DNA of 52,944 nt from Bacteroidales bacterium. GTDB taxonomy: Bacteria; Bacteroidota; Bacteroidia; Bacteroidales; UBA3824. The stretch covers positions 1 through 52,944 of the forward strand of contig JAFXUC010000044.1 in assembly GCA_017535325.1 (NCBI GenBank). The letters are read 5' to 3'. The notes under the pieces are model-generated. The model was not told the DNA's origin, did no database searches, and saw only the letters and a list, made by a program, of their open reading frames with translations. The translations under genes and the position numbers were made by a program. Shown here one piece after another: positions 26,781-34,111 of the stretch (positions are counted from its first letter, which is position 1; each line of letters starts with the position of its first letter).

Positions 26781-26966
26781 TTTTTGTAACGCCATTTCCT
26801 CGTTGCATACGGAGTTGATGCTGTCTTCCTCTGAGACAAAAGGTTCGTCAGCAGCACAGTGATGCCTTTGGTTTTCGGCTACTACAAATTCTGCAAGTTT
26901 GCGTATGTCGGCATCTTTTACCTCGTTTATTATATAGCCGGTACAGTGAAAAACATTTGCTTCCAT
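26781..26966 (-). pseudogene. Stub of a GNAT-type acetyltransferase fused in frame to the DUF4221 gene
   Basis: 62 codons from the ATG at 26966. The sequence IINEVKDADIRKLAEFVVAEN resembles the beginning of GNAT acetyltransferases (beta1-alpha1), and ENQRHH followed by an acidic stretch and EEMALQ continues this pattern. The acetyl-CoA-binding part is absent: the frame runs straight into the signal peptide of the next protein. In other Bacteroidales a GNAT gene often sits beside ThiF and LuxR-type genes, as the neighbours do here, which supports the stub interpretation. Family assignment is by memory of the pattern and is only moderate. Confidence 0.45.
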
Positions 26967-26987
26967 TTTTGGGTAATTTGATTCGGG

Positions 26988-26995
26988 CAAAAATA
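26988..26995 (-). promoter_or_regulatory. -7 promoter element reading into the GNAT stub and DUF4221 operon
   Basis: TATTTTTG on the minus strand (26995-26988) matches TAnnTTTG and lies 21 bp before the ATG at 26966. No TTG is found at the ideal distance. It would drive the whole operon 26966-21262. Confidence 0.5.
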
Positions 26996-27100
26996 GTGTA
27001 TTTATTGTTAGTTTGTATATCCCCTTTGGTGGATAAAATTTGTTTGGAAAGTCGTTGCTTTTTTATTTAATTTGCGGCAAATTTTTATATAAAAACAATT

Positions 27101-27826
27101 ATGGAAAGATATTTACGCAATCGCATTTATATAAATGACAGCGAATTAGACAAGATAAGGCGTACAAGAATTTTCTTGGGGGGCGCAGGTATCGGCAGCA
27201 TAATCGCCGAATGTGCGCTGCGTTTTGGGTTCGAGAAGATTACTATCGTTGACGGCGACAAGATAGAACTTTCCAACCTCAACCGTCAGAATTATACTAC
27301 CTCAGATGTTGGAAAATTCAAGGCAGAAACTCTTGCCAAAAGATTGCTCGCAATCAATCCCGATGCGGATATTAAGTTTCACACTGTTTTTATCTCTTGT
27401 GATAATGTGGAGGATTTGTTAGCGGATTGTGATATTGCTGTCAACGCTTTGGATTTTAAGGATATGACACCATTTGTTTTTGATGATATTTGCGCAAAGA
27501 AAAATATCCCCGTACTTCATCCTTACAATTTTGGATGGGCAGGATTTCTCGCGGCGGTAGAGCCGCAAGGCACAAAACTATCGCTACTCTCCGACAATCC
27601 CAAAGGCTTTTAACTAAAAGTGGCGGAATACGTTGCGGGCAAAACGCCTTGCGAATGGTTTGAAGAAACTATCCGAAAGGTAGCAGCAGAAGAAGGCAAA
27701 CTTCCACCTCCTCAACTTTCCATAGGCAGTTGGGCGGCAGCATCGCTTGCCGTCAAAGTCATATATAGAATTGTTACGGGCAAGAGTGTGGATTATTTTC
27801 CAAAATACTATTTGTCTGGCTTTTAG
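27101..27826 (+). pseudogene. ThiF/HesA/MoeB-type E1-like adenylyltransferase interrupted by an in-frame stop
   Basis: The frame from 27101 to 27826 encodes one E1-like protein of 241 residues broken by TAA at 27611-27613. Part one (170 aa) has the nucleotide-binding loop LGGAGIGS, the VDGDKIELSNLNRQN motif and HPYNFGWAGF; part two (from codon 172, LKVAEYVAGK to FPKYYLSGF) continues the same family without frame change. The context suggests that a GAA codon became TAA. E1-like enzymes adenylate a C-terminal glycine or carboxylate of a partner. The gene ends 4 bp inside the convergent LuxR gene. Either a recent nonsense mutation, a sequencing error, or a split protein. Part two starts with GTG at 27620, so separate translation is conceivable. 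Confidence 0.8.
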
Positions 27827-28581
27827 ATTAAGCCATAATTGATGGCGTGAGTTATTACTGCCGTAAAGTTTGGCAAACCCAATGCCTTTATCATGTTTTT
27901 GCGGTAAGTTTTGATGGTATCTTCCGATTTACACAGTATATCGGCGATTTCTTTTACCAAAAAACCTTTTGCAGAAAGTTTGATGATTTCTTTTTCTATG
28001 TCGGACAATAATGGATCTATTTTTTGAATCCATTGATGTTTTATCAGCGAATATTCGAGATACTTCAAATCCTTGTGTTTGCGCAAAATTATATGTCCCG
28101 GTGTTTGGTTGAACGACAGTGCAATGCCGCACAAGGCAAGCCAAATTTTACCGTTTTTGAGAGCAAGCGGTGTCAGGCGGTGGTGTATCAGTCTTGTCTT
28201 GCACGAATTGACAAAATGAAAATCGTATGTGATGGAATATTTGCAGCGGTCTTCTTCCGGAAATCGTTCAAATTGCTTGAATCCCGAATCGTTGATTTCT
28301 TTGAGCATTGCCAAATCTTCTTGCTGAACGTAGTCTGTATATAACTTGTAGCCAAGGTCTTTGACGTTTTCTGCCGGTATCCCGCACCAATAGGCTATGT
28401 TGTCTGACACATAGAGAAAATTTTGCTTAAAATAGTCAATTATGTAGAAACCCCAGTCGGAAATCTGCGTCATGGAATTAAGCACATTGTCTATCGTATC
28501 TGACATACGCTTGTAATCCGTGTCGCTGATACCCGTTACTGCATTAAGCGGATTGAAAAAGTCTGTTTCTGTAATTTTCAT
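27823..28581 (-). CDS. LuxR-type transcriptional regulator with N-terminal PAS-like domain
   Basis: 252 aa from the ATG at 28581; the frame is open further upstream but the extra residues have no domain. The N-terminal 170 residues look like a PAS-type sensor (FLYVSDNIAYWCGIPAENV, DFHFVNSCKTRLIHHRLTPLAL). The C-terminal 65 residues are a LuxR helix-turn-helix (LSDIEKEIIKLSAKGFLVKEIADIL, SEDTIKTYRKNMIKALGL). Similar regulators in Bacteroides sit beside ThiF and GNAT genes. Here it converges with the broken ThiF gene with a 4-bp overlap, so the regulator may be orphaned. The regulated genes are unknown. Confidence 0.85.
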   Translation of the reverse strand: MKITETDFFNPLNAVTGISDTDYKRMSDTIDNVLNSMTQISDWGFYIIDYFKQNFLYVSDNIAYWCGIPAENVKDLGYKLYTDYVQQEDLAMLKEINDSGFKQFERFPEEDRCKYSITYDFHFVNSCKTRLIHHRLTPLALKNGKIWLALCGIALSFNQTPGHIILRKHKDLKYLEYSLIKHQWIQKIDPLLSDIEKEIIKLSAKGFLVKEIADILCKSEDTIKTYRKNMIKALGLPNFTAVITHAINYGLI

Positions 28582-28720
28582 AACGGCATTTTTCGTTAAA
28601 CAATGCCACCAATATAAAACAATTTTTTGCATTTTTCCAAAAAAACTTTTACTTTTTCCAAATATTATGTCGGTGTTTTAAATAACTTTTTGTAATTGCC
28701 TATTTGTGTAGAATCTACAT

Positions 28721-28776
28721 CACGAAAAACTATGTAAAAATGTGATGATTTCCACATTTTACTATGGTTTTTCGTG
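28721..28776. repeat. Long near-perfect inverted repeat
   Basis: Left arm 28721-28744 (CACGAAAAACTATGTA...) and right arm 28753-28776 (...TATGGTTTTTCGTG) pair over about 22 of 24 positions with an 8-bp spacer. It lies between the divergent LuxR and ACT genes, ending 6 bp before the -33 TTG of the ACT promoter. No T-run follows, so it is a candidate operator, RNA hairpin or recombination site rather than a terminator. Rest of the intergenic region (28582-28837) is AT-rich with TTTGGAAAAA direct repeats on the minus strand. Confidence 0.6.
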
Positions 28777-28781
28777 GAAAG

Positions 28782-28814
28782 TTGTTATATTTCCGAAAAA
28801 AACTTTTACATTTG
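28782..28814 (+). promoter_or_regulatory. Promoter of the ACT-domain gene
   Basis: TTG at 28782-28784 and TACATTTG (TAnnTTTG) at 28807-28814 with 22 bp between. The ATG is at 28838. Confidence 0.6.
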
Positions 28815-28837
28815 CAGAAAAATTAAAACTGTAAAAA

Positions 28838-29110
28838 ATGGACAAAACTATTATCACCGTCGTCGGCAAGGACGCCGTCGGAATCATCGCAAAAGTTTGC
28901 ACGTATTTGGCTGAAAGCCAAATTAATATCCTCGATATTTCTCAAACCATCGTTCAAGGATATTTCAACATGATGATGATTGTTGACATGCAAAACGCTA
29001 AAAAAGCGCACGATGAAATCGCCTCTGACTTAACTGCCCTCGGCGAAAAAATCGGCGTTATCATAAGATGTCAAAAAGAAGAAATTTTCAACAAAATGCA
29101 CAGAATCTAA
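28838..29110 (+). CDS. ACT domain-containing protein (UPF0237)
   Basis: 90 aa, a single ACT domain from end to end (TIITVVGKDAVGIIAKVCTYLAESQINILDI). ACT domains bind small ligands, often amino acids. In many bacteria this short protein is encoded directly before the UPF0210/DUF711 protein, as here (6 bp gap to the next start), so the two probably act together. Exact ligand and reaction are not known. Own promoter immediately upstream, next to the inverted repeat at 28721-28776. Confidence 0.9.
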   Translation: MDKTIITVVGKDAVGIIAKVCTYLAESQINILDISQTIVQGYFNMMMIVDMQNAKKAHDEIASDLTALGEKIGVIIRCQKEEIFNKMHRI

Positions 29111-29116
29111 AAAATT

Positions 29117-30481
29117 ATGATAAACATTTACGAAGTTGCCGAAACCAACATGATGATAGAACACGAAAACCTCGATGTCAGAACTATCACCATGGGAATC
29201 AGCCTGTTGGACTGCGCTGACGGCAGCGTGGACTCTCTCTGCCAAAACATCAAAACGAAAATTTCAAAATACGCCGAAAAACTCGTTTCCACGGGCGAAG
29301 AGATTTCAAGGGAATACGGCATTCCGATTGTCAACAAAAGAATCTCGATAACGCCCGCCGCAATCATCGGAGCCTCAGCCTGCAAAAAAGAAGAAGACTA
29401 CGTAAAAATAGCCGTCGCTTTGGACGAGGCGGCAAAACAGACCGGCGTAAACTTTTTGGGCGGATTTTCGGCAATCGTCTCAAAAGGCATGACCAAAAGC
29501 GACGAACTTTTAATCCGTTCCATTCCGGAGGCTTTGGCTGAGACCGAAAGGATTTGCTCGTCAATCAACGTCGGCTCCACAAAAACCGGAATCAACATGG
29601 ACGCCGTGCGCCTTATGGGTGAAGTCATCAAAGAAACGGCTTTCAAGACAAAAGACAAAGATTCTTTGGGCTGCGCAAAACTCGTCGTACTCTGCAACGC
29701 GCCTGACGACAACCCTTTTATGGCGGGGGCTTTTCACGGTGTTTCGGAGGCTGACGCAATTATAAACGTCGGAGTAAGCGGTCCGGGCGTGGTAAAATAC
29801 GCTTTGGAACATCTCGAAAAAGCCGATTTTGAAACCCTTTGCGAAACCATCAAAAAGACAGCCTTCAAGATTACGAGGGTCGGACAACTTGTGGCTCAGG
29901 AAGCCTCACGCCGATTGAACGTGCCTTTTGGAATCATTGACCTTTCACTTGCCCCGACCCCTGCGGTAGGCGATTCTGTTGCCGACATCTTGAAAGTTAT
30001 CGGTCTAGAACACCCCGGCGCACCCGGCACAACGGCGGCTCTCGCACTCCTGAACGACCAAGTTAAAAAAGGCGGCGTAATGGCAAGTTCGTATGTCGGC
30101 GGACTCAGCGGTGCATTTATCCCCGTCAGCGAAGACCAAGGAATGATTCAAGCGGTAGAAGCCGGCGCACTGACAATCGAAAAGTTGGAGGCGATGACTT
30201 GCGTTTGCTCTGTCGGTCTTGACATGATTGCAATTCCGGGCGAGACCTCAGCGGCAACAATTTCGGGAATCATAGCCGACGAAGCCGCTATCGGAATGGT
30301 CAATCAAAAAACAACGGCTGTAAGAATAATTCCAGTTGCAGGCAAAAAAGTCGGAGACAATGTGGATTTCGGCGGACTATTAGGACACGCCCCCGTAATG
30401 CCCGTTAATCAGTTCGACTGTTCTGTTTTTGTCAACAGAAAAGGCAGAATCCCCGCTCCTATTCACAGTTTCAAAAATTAA
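29117..30481 (+). CDS. PFL-family protein, UPF0210/DUF711
   Basis: 454 aa, the usual length of the family. Characteristic segments are [15 protein letters not shown] near the N-terminus, [51 protein letters not shown] and [23 protein letters not shown]. The fold is related to pyruvate formate-lyase-like ten-stranded barrels, but no glycyl-radical motif is seen and the biochemical function is not established. It is paired with the ACT-domain gene in one transcription unit. A terminator-like hairpin is found at 30612-30648. Confidence 0.9.
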   Translation: MINIYEVAETNMMIEHENLDVRTITMGISLLDCADGSVDSLCQNIKTKISKYAEKLVSTGEEISREYGIPIVNKRISITPAAIIGASACKKEEDYVKIAVALDEAAKQTGVNFLGGFSAIVSKGMTKSDELLIRSIPEALAETERICSSINVGSTKTGINMDAVRLMGEVIKETAFKTKDKDSLGCAKLVVLCNAPDDNPFMAGAFHGVSEADAIINVGVSGPGVVKYALEHLEKADFETLCETIKKTAFKITRVGQLVAQEASRRLNVPFGIIDLSLAPTPAVGDSVADILKVIGLEHPGAPGTTAALALLNDQVKKGGVMASSYVGGLSGAFIPVSEDQGMIQAVEAGALTIEKLEAMTCVCSVGLDMIAIPGETSAATISGIIADEAAIGMVNQKTTAVRIIPVAGKKVGDNVDFGGLLGHAPVMPVNQFDCSVFVNRKGRIPAPIHSFKN

Positions 30482-30526
30482 TTGTTAATTTTACAAAAAA
30501 ATATTCGCGGAATAAAAATAAATAAC

Positions 30527-30534
30527 TAATTTTG
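30527..30534 (+). promoter_or_regulatory. -7 promoter element with no ORF downstream
   Basis: TAATTTTG matches TAnnTTTG; a TTC at 30504-30506 sits 20 bp upstream in place of TTG. The next feature on this strand is the terminator at 30612-30648, about 105 nt past the expected start. Might drive a small RNA. Confidence 0.35.
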
Positions 30535-30611
30535 CAGCACGTTTAATTTATCCATATTAGTAAAAAGATTAAATTTTTTCATGCATATTTAGTGTAATTG
30601 GTAAAAAGGAT

Positions 30612-30648
30612 GCGGTCAGCGTTGTGATAACAGCAGACCGCTTTTTTT
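30612..30648 (+). terminator. Rho-independent terminator
   Basis: GCGGTC (30612-30617) pairs with GACCGC (30636-30641), the stem extended by GC/GC pairs past an A-A mismatch, followed by seven T (30642-30648). It can serve the DUF711 gene ending at 30481 or a short RNA initiated near 30540. Its T-run touches the stop codon of the convergent gene. Confidence 0.75.
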
Positions 30649-31978
30649 ATTGAAAATACTCTTGCAGTTCACTGAACTCCGACTCAAACTCCTCTTTTGA
30701 CCAAATCTTGCCGTTGAAATAATATCCGTAATCAGTAATTTTTGACCAGTTTTCCGAAGTCTGAGACGCTACGTCCATACAAATCCAGTTTGAAGAAATC
30801 TTCTTGTTAAGATTTTTGAAAAAAAGCAAAGTATCAAGCATTGTAATTTTAGTAGAATGTGATATTACCGGATTGTAATAAATATATTCAAGATACGGAC
30901 TACAAATCTGATAAACATCAAGATGGTTTTCTTCTACGCCATGCAATTTTACGGCCTTTACCACACGGTTGATTCCGCAATAATGATAATAAAACTCTGT
31001 GTTTTCCTTCAAGAAATCCTTGTCGGCATAATTGTCCAAAAAATACCTGACAGAATCAACCTCTACGACAGGGCGTTTAAAAGCACTTAAAACCTCCCCA
31101 GAAGGGTGTTCGTTTCTGAGGGTAAAAATTCTTTTGTCAAAGTAAGAACGTTCAATTACGATTTTTTTGCCCGGCAAAAACGGAGAATATTCAAACTTCC
31201 ACGGGTCGTCCATATAATTATATTCTCTGTCAACAAAGCCTCTATTTTCTCTGTTCGTAAAAGTAAAAAATTGTTTGGTTTCAGGTAATATATAATCGGT
31301 TGTAACTTTGTATTCTAAATAACTTCTGCCCTTGTGTCCGTAAACAGTACGGACTGAAACGTCAGTAATTTCAGAACAAAAAATGATACTGCTCTCTTTA
31401 TAAAATTTCCCTTTACAAACTTGTTCTTTAAACTCCGTGTAAAAAAAGCCGGAAATTATCAATAATGCAAACAACAATGGCATTATATAAAATATACTGC
31501 CGTGATTTTCTGTTGCTTTACTTTCCTTCATTTCCTCGTCCGTCATTTTCATATACTCTAATTGCAGAGAACAAGTAACTAAATAAAATGTCGGAGTGGA
31601 AAATAAAAACACAAACATAAAAAACGAATTAAAATCATAGTCAGGATATTGTATGTAATAATTAATAAAGTTATAAGAAGTAATAACAAGCGAAATGAAA
31701 GATACTCCCGCCAAAATATACGACAGTTTATTAATCTGCCAAACACGCCCCTCAAACCGTTTTAGGCACAAAAAAGGTGCGACAAGGCTCATAAGTGCCA
31801 AAAGCCCCACTGCCGCAAATCTTGAAACAATACAACAAACTATAAAAGCCGAATACAACGAAGCAAACCAAAGATAAAACTTTTTTGACATACCTCTGTT
31901 AATATATCTCTCATGATCACCGAGAAGTATACCAATCAAAAGCACGGCAAAAAGCCATGCAAAAATTATAGGAGTCAT
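30647..31978 (-). CDS. Multi-pass membrane protein of unknown function in a radical SAM operon
   Basis: 443 aa. About five to six membrane helices in residues 1-185 (for example IIFAWLFAVLLIGILLG, YSAFIVCCIVSRFAAVGLLALMSL, IMPLLFALLIISGFF), then a soluble domain of about 255 residues, probably periplasmic, rich in aromatic and charged residues. I do not recognise a family. It starts 15 bp after the stop of the radical SAM gene at 31994-33001 and shares its promoter at 33355-33385. The association suggests that it handles, senses or exports the product of that pair, but nothing in the sequence proves this. Confidence 0.65.
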   Translation of the reverse strand: MTPIIFAWLFAVLLIGILLGDHERYINRGMSKKFYLWFASLYSAFIVCCIVSRFAAVGLLALMSLVAPFLCLKRFEGRVWQINKLSYILAGVSFISLVITSYNFINYYIQYPDYDFNSFFMFVFLFSTPTFYLVTCSLQLEYMKMTDEEMKESKATENHGSIFYIMPLLFALLIISGFFYTEFKEQVCKGKFYKESSIIFCSEITDVSVRTVYGHKGRSYLEYKVTTDYILPETKQFFTFTNRENRGFVDREYNYMDDPWKFEYSPFLPGKKIVIERSYFDKRIFTLRNEHPSGEVLSAFKRPVVEVDSVRYFLDNYADKDFLKENTEFYYHYCGINRVVKAVKLHGVEENHLDVYQICSPYLEYIYYNPVISHSTKITMLDTLLFFKNLNKKISSNWICMDVASQTSENWSKITDYGYYFNGKIWSKEEFESEFSELQEYFQ

Positions 31979-31993
31979 ATTTTTTCTCTTTTT

Positions 31994-33001
31994 TTAATTA
32001 TACACAAACACCATCGGGTCGGGCTTGTCAAGACCAAAGCCGCACTGCTGACTTGCGGCACGGCAGCCGCCTTTGCAAAAAGGATATTCTTTGCAGTTTT
32101 TGCAAAAATCCGGCACGACACTCGCCCATTGTTTTAATTCTTGATTTTGCAAAATCTTTTCCGCAGAATCCGTAAAAATATTTCCCAAAACCACCGGCGA
32201 ATGATTGCAAAACCTGAGATTTCCAAGATAATCAACTGTTATCGGACGCTTTGCAAAGTCAAATGAACACGACGAAAAACATATACCGCGGTAATCCTTG
32301 GGATTAAGAATACAATGCGGAGTACAAACGCCGGAAAATACTGATATTCTGTTTTTTAACGCCTCATCAGAGATTTCCTGAAACGCCTCTTGAAGTTGGG
32401 ATTTTTCCGGCATAATTTCCGAGGGACATTCTACGCCTTCGCCGCCGATGTTGTAACGGTTGAGCATAATTTTTTTTATGCCGAGCGACGAAATATAACG
32501 GATGGTCTCACCCGCGTTTTTAGCGTTGAATTTTGTCAAAACGATTACCGCCGCAGGCGTTGCCCCGTGGTTTTTAAGAGCGTTGATAATTGAGACGGAT
32601 TTTGCGTGCGACCCTTTGCAGCGCGTCATAAAATCGTGAATTTCAGCATCGTAACTGTGGACGGGAAGTTCAAAAAGTTTTACGCCGAGTTTGGTAAGTT
32701 GAATGTATTTTTCTTCTTTGGCAAAATTTCCGTTTGAAATCACCGCAACCTTCGCGCCTTTGAATCTTGCCGTCAAAACCAATTCGCCGAACCTTTCGCC
32801 CGTAAAAGGCTCGCCGCCCGTAAAAGTTATCTGTCCGACTCTGAAAACTTTGAAAATTCTGCGCAAAGTTTTGTCTGCCTGACTGTAAGATGACGGCGCG
32901 GGTGTTTCGCCGGTAGTTTTGTGATGGTTGTAACAAAAGCGGCATTTGAGGTTGCAATTCATCGTAACCTCAAAACTTACAAACGGGAGTTCCGGTTTCA
33001 T
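31994..33001 (-). CDS. Radical SAM/SPASM enzyme (rSAM with small membrane/lipoprotein partner)
   Basis: 335 aa. The 4Fe-4S motif CNLKCRFC has Cys 16, 20 and 23; the TFTGGEPF motif follows. The C-terminal half carries many cysteines (GICFSSCSF, LRFCNHSP, FCKNCKEYPFCKGGC), consistent with a SPASM-type auxiliary cluster domain. Its start overlaps the stop of the 107-aa Cys-Tyr-repeat protein (32998-33001), implying that the small protein is its partner or substrate. The arrangement resembles the Bacteroidetes rSAM/lipoprotein pairs known only from genome analysis (TIGR04133/TIGR04134 type). The enzyme class is certain, the reaction is unknown. Confidence 0.88.
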   Translation of the reverse strand: MKPELPFVSFEVTMNCNLKCRFCYNHHKTTGETPAPSSYSQADKTLRRIFKVFRVGQITFTGGEPFTGERFGELVLTARFKGAKVAVISNGNFAKEEKYIQLTKLGVKLFELPVHSYDAEIHDFMTRCKGSHAKSVSIINALKNHGATPAAVIVLTKFNAKNAGETIRYISSLGIKKIMLNRYNIGGEGVECPSEIMPEKSQLQEAFQEISDEALKNRISVFSGVCTPHCILNPKDYRGICFSSCSFDFAKRPITVDYLGNLRFCNHSPVVLGNIFTDSAEKILQNQELKQWASVVPDFCKNCKEYPFCKGGCRAASQQCGFGLDKPDPMVFVYN

Positions 33002-33321
33002 TTCTTTTCGCCGGTTTTTAACGTGTCTGACGGCTGAGTATCTGTCGTGTCGCTTTCAACATCAGGATTAGGGACATCATAACAGAGAATCTCAGGTTCG
33101 GGATTTGCCGGAGCGTAACACGTTACCTGTCCGCAGCCCGAACAGCCCGCGCCCAAAAACGAGGTAAGCGAAAGCAAAACGCCGCCGAGCAGCATTTTTT
33201 TGTCAGTCCAAAACTCTGACTTTCCGCGTGTTACAAAAACGAAAAACGACACAGCCGCAAACGCCAGTCCTACAAACACAACAGCCACAACAGCCAACGG
33301 AGACAATAATTTGTCGGTCAT
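32998..33321 (-). CDS. Small membrane protein with Cys-Tyr repeats, putative radical SAM substrate
   Basis: 107 aa. A membrane helix at about 8-30, a second hydrophobic segment at 43-59 ending LGAGCSGC (lipobox-like, Cys60 and Cys63), then a Cys/Pro-rich stretch with two similar units, CYAPANPEPE (Cys68) and CYDVPNPDVE (Cys80), and an acidic Thr/Ser-rich tail. The repeated Cys-Tyr-x-x-Pro pattern and translational coupling to a radical SAM/SPASM gene make it a probable modification target. It is not a typical short RiPP precursor, since it has no GG leader. An alternative reading is an Met43 start with a pure lipoprotein signal. First gene of the operon, after the promoter at 33355-33385. Confidence 0.7.
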   Translation of the reverse strand: MTDKLLSPLAVVAVVFVGLAFAAVSFFVFVTRGKSEFWTDKKMLLGGVLLSLTSFLGAGCSGCGQVTCYAPANPEPEILCYDVPNPDVESDTTDTQPSDTLKTGEKK

Positions 33322-33354
33322 ATTATTAAACGGTTTTAGTGTTTCTTCTTACGG

Positions 33355-33385
33355 CAAAAATAACGCAATTTTTTTATCCCGCCAA
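33355..33385 (-). promoter_or_regulatory. Promoter of the second radical SAM operon
   Basis: On the minus strand TATTTTTG (33362-33355) matches TAnnTTTG and a TTG (33385-33383) lies 20 bp upstream, inside the last codons of the LytTR gene. The operon's first ATG is at 33321. This separates the radical SAM operon from the two-component operon upstream. Confidence 0.65.
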
Positions 33386-34111
33386 ACTTTTGTACAAAAA
33401 TTCCTCAAACTGCTCCTTGTACTGCTCGCCGACGGGAACCACAGTGCCGGCGTCAAAAACGATTTTCAGCCTCTCGACTTCCGTAATTTTATCAAGATTA
33501 ACGATAAAAGAGCGGTGAACGCGCATAAAACGGTCTTTTGGCAAGTAATCCTCTATCGCTTTTATAGTCATAATCGTAATCACAGGACGGCGGTTTTCAA
33601 GATGAAACTTCACGTATGCTCGCAAAGATTCCACGTATTTGATATCGTCAAAATTTATGCGGACAATTTTATATTCGCTTTTAACAAAAATATATTTACC
33701 GTTTTGAACAAATTTTTTAGAAGCGGTTTCGGTAACTTTTTCCTCATCTTTATGCTCGAAAACCTCAATCGCTTTTTTTACAGCCTTTGAAAAATCTTCG
33801 TAACTAAGCGGTTTCAAAATATAATCAGCCGCCCCGACTTTAAAACCATCAACCGCATACTCCGAATACGCCGTCGTGAAAATCACAATAGGCGGCTCTA
33901 TCAGCGACCGTACCAAATCTATACCGCTCAAATCCGGCATATTAACGTCCACAAACACCAATTCGGCCTCACACTCGTCCGAAAGAAGGTACTTTTGAGC
34001 ATCAAGCGACGATTCAAAACTTTTCAAAAGTTCCAAACCCGGCGTTTTGGTGATGTACGCGCAAATCTGTTTCAAAGCCAACGGCTCGTCGTCAACTGCA
34101 ATACATTTCAT
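33374..34111 (-). CDS. LytTR-family response regulator
   Basis: 245 aa. Receiver domain with the phosphoacceptor Asp55 in FVDVNMPD and the acidic pair DDE near the N-terminus, Lys in the ILKPLSYEDF loop, then a C-terminal LytTR DNA-binding domain (IKYVESLRAYVKFHLE, RFMRVHRSFIVNLDKI). It pairs with the LytS-type sensor kinase encoded immediately upstream with a 4-bp overlap (34108-34111). The operon also codes for DUF2490, DUF4956, VTC and Cthe_2159-like proteins, which are likely targets or co-functional genes. Confidence 0.93.
   Translation of the reverse strand: MKCIAVDDEPLALKQICAYITKTPGLELLKSFESSLDAQKYLLSDECEAELVFVDVNMPDLSGIDLVRSLIEPPIVIFTTAYSEYAVDGFKVGAADYILKPLSYEDFSKAVKKAIEVFEHKDEEKVTETASKKFVQNGKYIFVKSEYKIVRINFDDIKYVESLRAYVKFHLENRRPVITIMTIKAIEDYLPKDRFMRVHRSFIVNLDKITEVERLKIVFDAGTVVPVGEQYKEQFEEFLYKSLAG

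Noticed and set aside
27611..27613. Stop codon reassignment or programmed read-through at TAA
   Set aside because: Other genes in the window end normally at TAA and no recoding signal is seen; a point mutation or sequencing error is simpler.
30588..30617. tRNA-like stretch
   Set aside because: Only a D-arm-like string is present; acceptor, anticodon and T arms cannot be formed.
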